NCBI GenBank assembly: GCA_019120235.1
Contig: DWVN01000099.1
Coordinates: 1 to 23,432, forward strand
Direction of reading: 5' to 3'
Length of the DNA stretch: 23,432 nucleotides
Origin: Dwaynesavagella gallinarum
GTDB lineage: Bacteria; Bacillota; Clostridia; Clostridiales; Clostridiaceae
Shown: piece by piece, positions 7,019 through 15,817 of the stretch
Position numbering within the stretch: position 1 is the stretch's first letter
Layout: every line of letters starts with the position of its first letter
The notes under the pieces: model-generated
What the model was told of the DNA's origin: nothing
What the model saw: only the letters and a program-made list of their open reading frames with translations
The model's database searches: none
Program-made: the position numbers and the translations under genes

Positions 7019-7656
7019 TAGCTATTTCTTTCGGCAATCATATTTTTAACTTTCATAAGTCTCGTTAATGCTCCTCTTTCATTTTCGTCAAGTTTCATTC
7101 TTATATATTTGATAGTTTCTTTCAAATCTGGAATTGTCCTATATTCTAAAGCATTAACCCTTCTTCTAGTTTTTTCAATTTCATCTGCCATAAGTTGTGT
7201 AGATTTTTCAACTTCCGCAAGCTCTAAAAGTTCAGAAAAAACCATTCTAAAATTTGTAATAGCTAAATCTAATTCTGAATTAGTATTAAAAAAACCATAA
7301 GAAAACTTATCATTTTCCTCTGAGATTCCACTAAATTTAAACACAGGAACTTTAACACTCATAACATTTTTAATACTAACATCAAGAGCTATTTTATTTG
7401 TAGGATAAAATATTGCTTCTTCAAGAAATTCACTACCTAAAACAGCTTTTGCCATAACAAAATCTTTAAAAGATTTAGAAAGCTTTTCTTCAACTTTTTT
7501 TCTAAGCTCATTATTATATTTAACAAGTGTTATAAATTGTCTCATAAGTTCATCTTGCTTATCTTTTAAAAGCTTATGTCCTCTAGTAGCAACAACTAAT
7601 CTTTTCTTTAATTTACTGAGCTCCATTCGTGTTGGGTTAACATTTAATTTTCCCAT
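7018..7656 (-). CDS. ntpD: V-type ATP synthase subunit D (central rotor shaft)
   Basis: Subunit D forms the long antiparallel coiled-coil axle inside the A3B3 ring and couples ATP hydrolysis to rotation. The 212-residue product begins with the family signature NVNPTRMELSKLKKRL, followed by the N-terminal helix (RGHKLLKDKQDELMRQF). A central beta-containing segment and a second long helix (DEIEKTRRRVNALEYRTIPD, then the KMDENER-like helix) come next. The length is usual for the family. The ATG lies 18 bases after ntpB with GGGGAT upstream. It is the last gene of the operon. The E. hirae operon continues with ntpH and ntpJ, but a terminator follows directly here. Confidence 0.95.
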   Translation of the reverse strand: MGKLNVNPTRMELSKLKKRLVVATRGHKLLKDKQDELMRQFITLVKYNNELRKKVEEKLSKSFKDFVMAKAVLGSEFLEEAIFYPTNKIALDVSIKNVMSVKVPVFKFSGISEENDKFSYGFFNTNSELDLAITNFRMVFSELLELAEVEKSTQLMADEIEKTRRRVNALEYRTIPDLKETIKYIRMKLDENERGALTRLMKVKNMIAERNS

Positions 7657-7674
7657 AATAACTCATCCCCAAGC

Positions 7675-9048
7675 CTAATCTATTTTAAAATATTTTTCTA
7701 AATATTCATCTCTAATTCTCTTAAGCTCAGTTTTAGGAAGAATTCTTAAAAGTTCCCAACCAAGTTCTAAAGTTTCTTCAATACTTCTGTTAGTATTAAA
7801 TCCTTGATTTAAATATCTTTCTTCAAAAGCTTCAGCAAATTTTGAATATTTTAAATCTGTTTCAGATAACGCAGACTCTCCAAGAATAGATGATAATTCT
7901 TTTGCTTGTTTACCTTGAGAATAAGCTGCAAATAACTGATTCATAGTATCCGCATGATCTTCCCTAGTCTTGTTTTTACCAATACCCTTATCTTTAAGTC
8001 TAGAAAGTGATGGTAAAACATCTATTGGTGGCAACACACCTTTTTTAAATAATTCTCTAGACAAAATTATTTGACCTTCTGTAATATATCCTGTCAAATC
8101 TGGAATTGGATGAGTTTTATCATCTTCAGGCATTGTTAAAATTGGAATTTGAGTAATTGAACCTTCTTTACCTTTTAATCTTCCTGCTCTTTCATACAAA
8201 GTAGATAAATCAGTATACAAATATCCTGGATATCCTCGTCTACCAGGAACCTCTTTTCTTGCTGCAGATACTTCTCTTAACGCTTCAGCATAATTAGTCA
8301 TATCAGTCATTATAACTAATACATGCATTCCTTTGTCATAAGCTAAATATTCAGCACATGTAAGAACCATCCTTGGAGTTGCAATTCTTTCAATCGCAGG
8401 ATCATTAGCAAGATTCATAAATAAAACTGATTTATCAATTGCTCCAGTTCTAGTAAAATCATCTATAAAAAATTGCGCTTCCTCAAATGTTATTCCCATA
8501 GCTCCAAATACTACGGCAAACTTTGAATCAGAGTTTAAAACCTTAGCCTGACGTGCAATTTGAGCTGCAAGCTCAGCATGTGGAAGTCCTGATGCAGAAA
8601 ATACAGGTAATTTTTGCCCTCTAACAAGAGTATTTAAATGATCAATCGCAGATATACCTGTTTGAATAAACTCTGATGGATAGTCTCTTGCAACCGGATT
8701 TATAGCTATACCATTTATATCTCGCTTGAATTCAGGTATTATTTGAGGACCATTATCTTTGGGTCTACCCATACCATCAAAAATTCTTCCAACCATATCT
8801 TCAGAAACACCTAATTGGAGAGGTTTTGCTAAAAATTTACATTTAGTAGTTACTGGTGATATTCCACTTGACCCTTCAAATATTTGAACCATTGCTTTTG
8901 ATCCATTAACTTCTAAAACTTTACCTCTACGATTTTCTCCATTTCCAAGCTCAATATCAACTAACTCATCATATTTAACACCCGATACACCTTCAACCAT
9001 CATAAGAGGTCCAACAACTTCTTTTACCGTTTGATACTCTTTAATCAC
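7675..9048 (-). CDS. ntpB: V-type ATP synthase subunit B (non-catalytic nucleotide-interface subunit)
   Basis: Subunit B alternates with A in the hexameric ATPase head. The 457-residue protein shows the degenerate P-loop SASGLPHAELAAQ (151-163), the SAARKEVPGRRGYPGYLYTD region and the ATPase alpha/beta signature PSLSRL (346-351). R350 in that signature corresponds in position and context to the arginine finger of E. hirae NtpB. The start is a GTG at 9046-9048 with GAGGAGGG upstream. It overlaps the 3' end of ntpA by 8 bases (GTGATTAA), so translation of A and B is probably coupled, which would help keep the 1:1 stoichiometry. Confidence 0.97.
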   Translation of the reverse strand: MIKEYQTVKEVVGPLMMVEGVSGVKYDELVDIELGNGENRRGKVLEVNGSKAMVQIFEGSSGISPVTTKCKFLAKPLQLGVSEDMVGRIFDGMGRPKDNGPQIIPEFKRDINGIAINPVARDYPSEFIQTGISAIDHLNTLVRGQKLPVFSASGLPHAELAAQIARQAKVLNSDSKFAVVFGAMGITFEEAQFFIDDFTRTGAIDKSVLFMNLANDPAIERIATPRMVLTCAEYLAYDKGMHVLVIMTDMTNYAEALREVSAARKEVPGRRGYPGYLYTDLSTLYERAGRLKGKEGSITQIPILTMPEDDKTHPIPDLTGYITEGQIILSRELFKKGVLPPIDVLPSLSRLKDKGIGKNKTREDHADTMNQLFAAYSQGKQAKELSSILGESALSETDLKYSKFAEAFEERYLNQGFNTNRSIEETLELGWELLRILPKTELKRIRDEYLEKYFKID

Positions 9049-10819
9049 CTGTTACACCCTCCTCTTGTATTAATTTTTCAATATCAGATTGTAATTCTTT
9101 TAATATATCATCCATCTTACTTAATTCTTTTTCTGGAATATACTTGGATCTAGCTATTTTATCCCTAATTGGAAGATTTAAAATTTTTTCTAAATAAACC
9201 CCTGCATTTAATGCTCTTTCTGCTTCAGACTTAAACTTTAAAATTAAAAATATCATCTTATATTGCTTTTCCATAGAAGAAAATGTATCAATTTCATGAA
9301 ATCCATTTTGCTGAAGATAATCTTCCCTAATAGATTTAGAAACTTCTAACTTTAATCTATCTTTATCTGATAAAGCGTCAATACCAACAAGTCTAACAAC
9401 TTCTTCAAGATGTGATTCTTCTTGCAAAAGACTTATAGCTTCCAATCTCATGTTGTTCCAATTACTATAATTCCCAGATTTTTCTAGAGAGTTACCAACA
9501 GTATCTGCATATAAAGAATATGAATTTAACCAATTTATTGAAGGAAAATGCCTTTTATAAGCAAGTTGTGCATCCAATCCCCAAAACACTTTAACAATTC
9601 TTAATGTAGCCTGTGTTACTGGTTCAGATAAATCTCCTCCTGGAGGTGAAACTGCTCCAATAGCTGTAATAGCTCCTATTCTTTCTTCTTTACCAAAACA
9701 TACAACTTTACCAGCTCTTTCATAAAATTCCGCAAGTCTAGAACCTAAATAAGCTGGATATCCCTCATCACCAGGCATTTCTTCTAAACGCCCTGACATT
9801 TCTCTTAAAGCTTCTGCCCATCTTGAAGTTGAATCAGCCATTATAGAAACCGAATATCCCATATCTCTAAAATACTCAGCTATAGTTATACCCGTATATA
9901 TACATGATTCTCTAGCTGCAACAGGCATATTAGATGTGTTAGCTATCAAAACCGTTCTCTTCATAAGACTCTGACCTGTTTTAGGATCAATAAGCTCAGG
10001 AAATTCCATTAAAACATCCGTCATTTCATTTCCTCTCTCACCACATCCAACATATACAACGATTTCTGAATCTCCCCACTTAGCTATCTGATGTTGTACA
10101 ACAGTTTTCCCTGCACCAAAAGGACCAGGAACAGACGCAGTTCCTCCTTTACTAACTGGAAAAAAAGTATCTATAACTCTTTGACCTGTTATCATTGGTT
10201 CTTCAGGTCTCAATTTTCTTAGATATGGTCTACCTTTTCTTACAGGCCACTTTTGCATCATTGAAATAGATTTATCTCCATCTGGAGTTTGGATCACACA
10301 AACTATTTCAACAACATTAAAACTTCCTGTTTTTATTTCTTTTACAATACCCTCTATACCATAAGGAACCATTATTTTATGTAAAACAACTGGTGTTTCC
10401 TGAACAGTACCTATAACATCACCAAAAGAAACCTTATCTCCAACATTTACTAATTGTTTAAATTCCCAAATCTTATCTCTATCTAAAGAGTATACCTCTA
10501 CTCCTCTCTCTAAAAAACTAGAATTAGAAGCTTTCATGTATCTCTCTAAAGGCCTTTGTATACCATCAAACATTGATTCAATTAATCCAGGTCCAAGCTC
10601 AACACTCAAAGGTTCTCCTGTAGAAATCACCTCATCTCCAGGTCCAATACCTGAAGTTTCCTCATAAACTTGAATAGAAACATGTTCACCTCTAATTTCA
10701 ATTACTTCACCAATTAATTTTTTTTCTCCAACTTTTACAACATCATATACTTTAACTTTATCAAGACCTTCAGCAACAACCAAAGGTCCTGCAACTTTAA
10801 CTATCCTACCAGTTTTCAA
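9041..10819 (-). CDS. ntpA: V-type ATP synthase catalytic subunit A
   Basis: This is the catalytic subunit that binds and hydrolyses ATP in the cytoplasmic head. The 592-residue length is standard. After the N-terminal beta barrel and the non-homologous bulge region (about 110-190) comes the Walker A motif GPFGAGKT (232-239), with K238 and T239. GCGERGNEM follows, with E261 and R262. All four residue numbers agree with those known from E. hirae NtpA. DSTSRWAEALREMSGRLEEM and the PPGGDLSEPVTQ segment are also present. The start is a TTG (10817-10819) preceded by AAGGAG at good spacing; no in-frame ATG lies between. It overlaps ntpB at its 3' end and follows ntpG by 17 bases. Confidence 0.97.
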   Translation of the reverse strand: MKTGRIVKVAGPLVVAEGLDKVKVYDVVKVGEKKLIGEVIEIRGEHVSIQVYEETSGIGPGDEVISTGEPLSVELGPGLIESMFDGIQRPLERYMKASNSSFLERGVEVYSLDRDKIWEFKQLVNVGDKVSFGDVIGTVQETPVVLHKIMVPYGIEGIVKEIKTGSFNVVEIVCVIQTPDGDKSISMMQKWPVRKGRPYLRKLRPEEPMITGQRVIDTFFPVSKGGTASVPGPFGAGKTVVQHQIAKWGDSEIVVYVGCGERGNEMTDVLMEFPELIDPKTGQSLMKRTVLIANTSNMPVAARESCIYTGITIAEYFRDMGYSVSIMADSTSRWAEALREMSGRLEEMPGDEGYPAYLGSRLAEFYERAGKVVCFGKEERIGAITAIGAVSPPGGDLSEPVTQATLRIVKVFWGLDAQLAYKRHFPSINWLNSYSLYADTVGNSLEKSGNYSNWNNMRLEAISLLQEESHLEEVVRLVGIDALSDKDRLKLEVSKSIREDYLQQNGFHEIDTFSSMEKQYKMIFLILKFKSEAERALNAGVYLEKILNLPIRDKIARSKYIPEKELSKMDDILKELQSDIEKLIQEEGVTGD

Positions 10820-10836
10820 ATATTTCTACTCCTTTC

Positions 10837-11145
10837 TTATAAAATATTAACTCCAACAGCTTTCTCAACATTATCATTTACTTTTTTAATACCAATTCCT
10901 AAACTTCCTTTACTACTAGGTATTAAAACTACTGATGGAATATATTTTTTTTGATATTTATCAATTACATCCATTATTTGTTGAGCTATATTCTCAGTAA
11001 CAAATATAACTGCATAATTTTTCAATGCTAATTTATCAATTATTTTCTTTGCATCTTCTCCACGTTCACATGGAAAAATTTCCAATCCTAATGATTTAAA
11101 AATAAATATAGAATCTTTATCTCCCACAATTCCAACTTTATACAT
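10837..11145 (-). CDS. ntpG: V-type ATP synthase subunit F (NtpG)
   Basis: This small 102-residue central-stalk subunit binds subunit D. The sequence opens with KVGIVGDKDSIFIFKSLGLE, a strand and helix typical of the CheY-like F-subunit fold. It continues with AVIFVTENIAQQI and ends in a short helix (EKAVGVNIL). Length and order match NtpG of E. hirae. The start codon overlaps the end of ntpC by 8 bases (ATGTATAA), so translational coupling is likely; a GGAGG lies about 13 bases upstream. Confidence 0.93.
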   Translation of the reverse strand: MYKVGIVGDKDSIFIFKSLGLEIFPCERGEDAKKIIDKLALKNYAVIFVTENIAQQIMDVIDKYQKKYIPSVVLIPSSKGSLGIGIKKVNDNVEKAVGVNIL

Positions 11146-12139
11146 AATTTTTTCTCAGCCTCCTCTTTATAGAGTCTGAATCAACATTATTAATTTTGCC
11201 AACCAAAACAATTCTAATATTCTTGATTTCATTTTCTTTAGCGTTAATATATCCAATGATAGGTGCCAACCCTGTAGTTATTATTTTAGCATTTTTCAAA
11301 TATTCCATTAAATAATCATCCAATTCTTTATCTAAAATATTTAAATCATCATTATTCACATAATTTTCAAGTCCTTCTTTAACGTATTTGTACATGTTTG
11401 TCATTGAAAATCTATTTAATATATTTTCTTTAGGTTCTGAAAAAATCATTTTCAAATTACTTAATGCTATATTCCCACCTGAAACAATAACATCATCAAA
11501 TAACGCTCTATTTAAATTCAAATTTTTAATTCTAAATAAAGTTTTTACATTAAACACATCAATTAAAATCTGGATATATTTTGTTAAAAAATCACTACTT
11601 ATATTTTTAGATTCTTTTAACAACTCTCCAAACATTATTTTATCAATTAAAATATCTATCCTTTGAGGATCTTTATTTTCTTCAAAATCCTTCAAAGTTT
11701 TCTTTACTAAATCTCCTATTTCATCAGGAAGAGAAGAATAATTTTCTGTTTTGATAGCAGTATATATAAATTCATTATCAAAATCTTCTATATTAAAGAG
11801 AATATCACCTAAATCAACATTTAATAATTTAGCTTTTAACATTAACTTAATATTGTTATACTTATATTTCTTTAAAAATATATTAATTAGCTCTTTATTA
11901 TCAAATATATCTTTTAAACTCTTAAATAATCTCCCAAATTCTAAAGACAAAACCTGTTCATAATTATAAATGTTTATATCATCTGATATATTTTCTCCAT
12001 AAACAGTTTCTGATAAAAATTTAAGTACTTCATCTATGTTTTCTAAATCTAACATTCTATTGAATTTTACATTATCTATCAATCGTTTTTCATAAACACG
12101 AATCTTAGGTATAATATCCAAATATAACTTTTCAACCAT
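11138..12139 (-). CDS. ntpC: V-type ATP synthase subunit C (NtpC, d-type)
   Basis: Subunit C caps the membrane rotor ring and joins it to the central stalk. The 333-residue all-helical protein compares with about 335 in E. hirae NtpC. Characteristic stretches are YNNIKLMLKA near the first third and the C-terminal YINAKENEIKNIRIVLVGKIN. The latter is the conserved 'AK..Ei.niR.i..gk' motif. The start is the ATG at 12139, preceded by AGGAGG 6 bases away; a longer in-frame extension to 12205 would run through ntpE and is rejected. The next gene, ntpG, overlaps its stop. Confidence 0.93.
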   Translation of the reverse strand: MVEKLYLDIIPKIRVYEKRLIDNVKFNRMLDLENIDEVLKFLSETVYGENISDDINIYNYEQVLSLEFGRLFKSLKDIFDNKELINIFLKKYKYNNIKLMLKAKLLNVDLGDILFNIEDFDNEFIYTAIKTENYSSLPDEIGDLVKKTLKDFEENKDPQRIDILIDKIMFGELLKESKNISSDFLTKYIQILIDVFNVKTLFRIKNLNLNRALFDDVIVSGGNIALSNLKMIFSEPKENILNRFSMTNMYKYVKEGLENYVNNDDLNILDKELDDYLMEYLKNAKIITTGLAPIIGYINAKENEIKNIRIVLVGKINNVDSDSIKRRLRKNYV

Positions 12140-12149
12140 AAAATACCTC

Positions 12150-12737
12150 CTAATTAAAAAGAAGGTTTGATACTTCAAATTCAATTTCATCTCTAATAGA
12201 ATCAACTAAGACTTCAAATGAATAATTTACAAAAACTCCATCTTTTTCTAAAATAAAACCACCTTTTAAATTATCAGATGGTTTTACTTCTAAAATTTTT
12301 AAATCATCACTAACTTTGCTATTTAAGTCAACCAATAGTTCTGGAATAATATCTGAATAATCACTAGATATCAACAATCCATATTCTCCATTTAACTTTA
12401 AATTATTTAAAGTACGCACCAAATAACTTTTAAATTCATCTTTATCTAAATTTAAAAGCTGACTTAACGATTTATCAAAAATTTCATCCAAAACTTTTCT
12501 TTTAGCATCAAGTCTATTATTTCTAATTTTAAGCTCACATTTCGAGATCATCTTTTCCCTTAACTCTTTACCTTCTACACGAGCTCTATTAAGAATTTTT
12601 TCTTTATAATCATTTGCCTCTTCAATTTTCTTTAGAACTATTTTTTCTGATTCCTCTTTAGCTTTATCAACAATATCTCGTTTTTTTAACTCAGCATCAC
12701 TTATAATTTTATCTACTAAATTTTTAAAATCTGACAC
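12150..12737 (-). CDS. ntpE: V-type ATP synthase subunit E (peripheral stator stalk)
   Basis: The 195-residue subunit forms the peripheral stalk with the small subunit encoded at 15251-15571. The first 100 residues are a long charged helix (DAELKKRDIVDKAKEESEKI and following) with the Lys/Glu/Ala pattern of a right-handed coiled coil. The rest is the globular C-terminal domain, including GGFILEKDGVFVNYSFEVLV, the usual 'GG.i...dg.i..d.t...ll' motif with modest changes. The start is a GTG (12735-12737) with GGAGTG upstream. The gene lies between ntpK and ntpC with short gaps. Confidence 0.92.
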   Translation of the reverse strand: MSDFKNLVDKIISDAELKKRDIVDKAKEESEKIVLKKIEEANDYKEKILNRARVEGKELREKMISKCELKIRNNRLDAKRKVLDEIFDKSLSQLLNLDKDEFKSYLVRTLNNLKLNGEYGLLISSDYSDIIPELLVDLNSKVSDDLKILEVKPSDNLKGGFILEKDGVFVNYSFEVLVDSIRDEIEFEVSNLLFN

Positions 12738-12754
12738 TCTTAAATCACTCCAAA

Positions 12755-13243
12755 CTATTTAAAGAATAGAACCATGAACAATGAAGCAACAAAACCTAAA
12801 ACAGCATATGTTTCAACAAGTGTTGCATAAATTACACCTTTAGTAGTATGTTTTGGATTCTTTGCTAAAATTTGTATTGCTGCAGCTGAAACCTTTCCTT
12901 GTGCTATTCCTGAAAACAATCCTGTTAAAGCTATTGGTAATCCTGCCATAAAAAATTGAAACCCTTGCATTACTTGTGGAAATTGACCATCAAAAACACC
13001 TGAACTTAAAAATATTAAAAGCCCAATAACAAAACCAAATAAACCTTGAGTTCCAGGTAAAGCTGTTAATAAAATTGTTTGACCAAATTTTTCTGGTTCC
13101 TCTGATAAAAGTCCTGCTGAAGCCTGACCTGCTATAGATACTCCCTTAGCTGATCCTACTCCTGATAATCCAACTGCTAAAGCCGCTCCTAATAATGCTA
13201 ACATTAAACCACCATATTGTACTAAAAATTCTGAAAAAGTCAT
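12755..13243 (-). CDS. ntpK: V-type ATP synthase subunit K (rotor-ring proteolipid, Na+-type site)
   Basis: This is the ring-forming, ion-carrying subunit in the membrane. The 162-residue protein has four transmembrane helices, a duplicated proteolipid hairpin. The ion site residues established for E. hirae NtpK (L61, T64, Q65, Q110, E139) have exact equivalents here. They are LPGTQG (L62, T65, Q66), GIAQGK (Q115) and LVETYA (E144). The first hairpin lacks an acidic residue, so there should be one carboxylate per two hairpins. This predicts Na+ rather than H+ transport. AGGAGG lies 10 bases before the ATG. Confidence 0.96.
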   Translation of the reverse strand: MTFSEFLVQYGGLMLALLGAALAVGLSGVGSAKGVSIAGQASAGLLSEEPEKFGQTILLTALPGTQGLFGFVIGLLIFLSSGVFDGQFPQVMQGFQFFMAGLPIALTGLFSGIAQGKVSAAAIQILAKNPKHTTKGVIYATLVETYAVLGFVASLFMVLFFK

Positions 13244-13268
13244 TTTAAAAATTCCTCCTAAAATCTTT

Positions 13269-15260
13269 TTATTTTTTTATTCTTATATACTTATCTGTAT
13301 ATTTTAAAGGCATAAATTTACGCCCTCCTCCAGTATAGAATTTTCCAAAAAACTCTAAATACTGTAATCTTGCTGAATGAACATAAGTTCCTAAGGCGTT
13401 TATACCTAAATTAAACAAATGTAATGGTATAAGCATAAGTGGGGTTATAACTAAATTAAATGGAAATGGTATTAATCCTCCCATTATATTAAAGGCATTT
13501 GCTATAAATCCTGATGCAAGACCTAAAGCTAACAAACGAGAATAAGAAATTATATCTCCGATATAACCAGTAACTCCATAAACTCCATAAACTCCTCCAC
13601 CAATTTTACCAACAATACTTTCAGATTCACGACCTTGAGTAAATAGAAGTATTAGTACTCCTATAACAATTAACCAAGTAGCAATAGAAGAATTAAACAC
13701 CGTTATAATTCCTTGAAGTGCAAATACTAATACACCAGACAATATAAGCAACCAAGAAACAACGTCATATATTACATCAATCTTCTTGCCATTTTTAAAA
13801 TAAACAACCGCTTTCATAATTAAACCTAAAATTAAGTGAACAAATCCAAAAGCTATTGAAATAATAAAAATTGTCATAATATCAGTGTTAACATCAAGTA
13901 CTACTGGAACATCTATTTTGAAATATCTTTGAATTAAATCTCCAAAATACGCCCCATATAATATTCCCCAAATTATAGTAGAAATACCCGTAAATATAAA
14001 CAATCTATACGAATTTTTCTTCTCAACAGTTTTAGACTTAACATATAAAAAAGCCGATAATATTGTTATTACAAGCCCATATCCCGCATCTGCCAACATC
14101 ATACCAAAAAATATTATAAAAAATATTGATATAATTGGCGTTGGATCTATCTCTTTATAAGTCGGGTAACTATACATTTCAAGAACACTCTCAAATGGAG
14201 AAGCTATTGAGCCATTTGAAAGTTTTATTGGTACATCATTAGAATTTTCCAATTCAATATCCTTAAATTCCAAATAAAAATTCGAATTAACAACCTTAGT
14301 TAAACATTTTTTAAAATCATCAACATTATTTTCTTCAACATAACCTTCACAAATAAGGAAAGAATCACTCTCTAAAAACTTTTGAGAAGCTTTCCCCTTA
14401 GCTACATTAGAATTAAAATATTCATAAGCAAATTGTAAATCAACATATTTAGATTCATAACTTTTAATCTTATCTATTAATTTATCTTTTTCTCTTAAAA
14501 TAAAGCTTTTTTTATTCTCTAAAGTCTTCAAATAATCTGAAACCTTTTCCTCATAAGAAAATACTTGAAAATTAAATCCCTTAAATCTTAAAAACTCAAA
14601 AACCTCTTGTTTTATATCATTGTGAACAATTATAACAAAAAAGGATTCTTGCTGCGTAGAATTAAACATTTGCACACTAGACAATTTAAATTCATTATCA
14701 AACTTATTAACTATTTCTTGCTCAAACTGTTTAGAAATACTTCCAAAAATACAAGTAGTATATCTTAAATTGTTATAATCTTTAATTTCACCTTCTAAAT
14801 TTTCCCAATTTTTATTCGATTCTATATCAGAAATACATTTTAAATATTCTGAATCAAGAGATGAGATTTTTGAATTTATATTTTTAAATTCATCATATAT
14901 ATTTTCCCACGAATTTGAATTAATACTTTTTTTAAGGTCCTCATAGTTTATCTCTATTTTATCATCAGTCAAAGACTTAATTATAGGTTGTTTAGTCACA
15001 TAGGGTCTTAATACTTCCAAACAATATTTTAATTTATTTAAACTTTGTTCATTAAAAATATCTTTCTCATCTAATTCTAAATATTTAAACTTTTCTAAAG
15101 CTTTAACGATATTTTCATTTTTACTATCAATTTCATCATTTACATATCTTTCAAAATTTCTAAATTCTAGTCCACCAAAAGCTTGAAGTTCATCTAAAAT
15201 TTTTAATTTATCCTTTTTCAAAAAATACAAGGAAAACTCTTTCATTTTAACTATTGCCAT
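13269..15260 (-). CDS. ntpI: V-type ATP synthase subunit I (a-type, ion half-channels)
   Basis: This large membrane subunit forms the ion half-channels against the rotor ring. The 663-residue protein has a soluble N-terminal half (about 1-375) rich in coiled coil, which binds the peripheral stalks. A membrane half follows with about seven or eight helices. The conserved SYSRLLALGLASGF carries R575, and a second conserved Arg, R631, lies in HSARLQYLEFFGKFY. Their spacing of 56 equals that of the two essential arginines of E. hirae NtpI (R573 and R629). The start overlaps the upstream small subunit gene by 10 bases (ATGGCAATAG). Length is normal for the family. Confidence 0.95.
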   Translation of the reverse strand: MAIVKMKEFSLYFLKKDKLKILDELQAFGGLEFRNFERYVNDEIDSKNENIVKALEKFKYLELDEKDIFNEQSLNKLKYCLEVLRPYVTKQPIIKSLTDDKIEINYEDLKKSINSNSWENIYDEFKNINSKISSLDSEYLKCISDIESNKNWENLEGEIKDYNNLRYTTCIFGSISKQFEQEIVNKFDNEFKLSSVQMFNSTQQESFFVIIVHNDIKQEVFEFLRFKGFNFQVFSYEEKVSDYLKTLENKKSFILREKDKLIDKIKSYESKYVDLQFAYEYFNSNVAKGKASQKFLESDSFLICEGYVEENNVDDFKKCLTKVVNSNFYLEFKDIELENSNDVPIKLSNGSIASPFESVLEMYSYPTYKEIDPTPIISIFFIIFFGMMLADAGYGLVITILSAFLYVKSKTVEKKNSYRLFIFTGISTIIWGILYGAYFGDLIQRYFKIDVPVVLDVNTDIMTIFIISIAFGFVHLILGLIMKAVVYFKNGKKIDVIYDVVSWLLILSGVLVFALQGIITVFNSSIATWLIVIGVLILLFTQGRESESIVGKIGGGVYGVYGVTGYIGDIISYSRLLALGLASGFIANAFNIMGGLIPFPFNLVITPLMLIPLHLFNLGINALGTYVHSARLQYLEFFGKFYTGGGRKFMPLKYTDKYIRIKK

Positions 15261-15571
15261 ACATTAACAATCCCCTCAACCACCTTTTTAATAGCTAAAT
15301 TTTTTCTTTCATTAGAAATATCAAAAATTTCAGAAATACTTGTCTCAGATTTTTTTTCTAAAGAACTTACATACTCATTTGCTTCTTTTTCACAATCTAA
15401 AATTATTTTTTTATATTGTTCATCTGCTAAATTGACTATATTTTCATACTCTGCATTAGCCTTAATAAGTGCTTCGTTAAAAATTTTTTTACTCTCTTCT
15501 TTTGAACTATCTAAAATAATTTTTGCTTTTTCTTCTGCTTTTTTTATTTCTTCTATTATACTAACATTCAT
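15251..15571 (-). CDS. ntpF: V-type ATP synthase peripheral-stalk subunit (NtpF/AhaH-like)
   Basis: This 106-residue, almost entirely helical protein opens with SIIEEIKKAEEKAKIIL. It keeps the Glu/Lys/Ala heptad-like pattern of the small G/H-type stator subunit that pairs with subunit E. Sequence alone is low-complexity, but its place as first gene of the ATPase operon, overlapping ntpI by 10 bases, matches ntpF in the E. hirae order F-I-K-E-C-G-A-B-D. The ATG is preceded by GGGGTGATAG. Confidence 0.85.
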   Translation of the reverse strand: MNVSIIEEIKKAEEKAKIILDSSKEESKKIFNEALIKANAEYENIVNLADEQYKKIILDCEKEANEYVSSLEKKSETSISEIFDISNERKNLAIKKVVEGIVNVWQ

Positions 15572-15717
15572 TAAACTATCACCCCAATTTTATAAATTAA
15601 TATTTAATTTTAAATAAAAATATACAATAATTTTAGTTATTTTTTTATACAATACGCTATTAAAAATTAGATTATTTTTTTTAAAAATTAACTAAAATAA
15701 TTCCATATAATTAATTA

Positions 15718-15746
15718 ATTATACAATACACAAAATAAAAACACAA
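15718..15746 (-). promoter_or_regulatory. Candidate promoter of the V-ATPase operon
   Basis: On the minus strand TTGTGT (15741-15746) is followed after exactly 17 bases by a perfect TATAAT (15718-15723). This would place transcription start near 15710 and leave an untranslated leader of about 140 bases before ntpF. It is the best -35/-10 pair seen in the 246-base gap. The leader contains two more copies of the octamer that overlaps the -10 box (minus strand ATTGTATA at 15621-15628 and 15646-15653). Confidence 0.4.
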
Positions 15747-15817
15747 ATCTAATTCAACATTTATTATAACCTATAAAATAAAAGATATCCTAAATTTAAC
15801 TTATAACAATCAAAAAT

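Noticed and set aside
11388..11963. Two plus-strand frames of 92 and 70 codons
   Set aside because: Antisense to ntpC, with low-complexity content and no initiation signals.
12140..12205. Longer N-terminus for ntpC
   Set aside because: It would overlap ntpE by over 50 bases, lacks a ribosome binding site, and adds residues absent from the family. The ATG at 12139 has an ideal AGGAGG.
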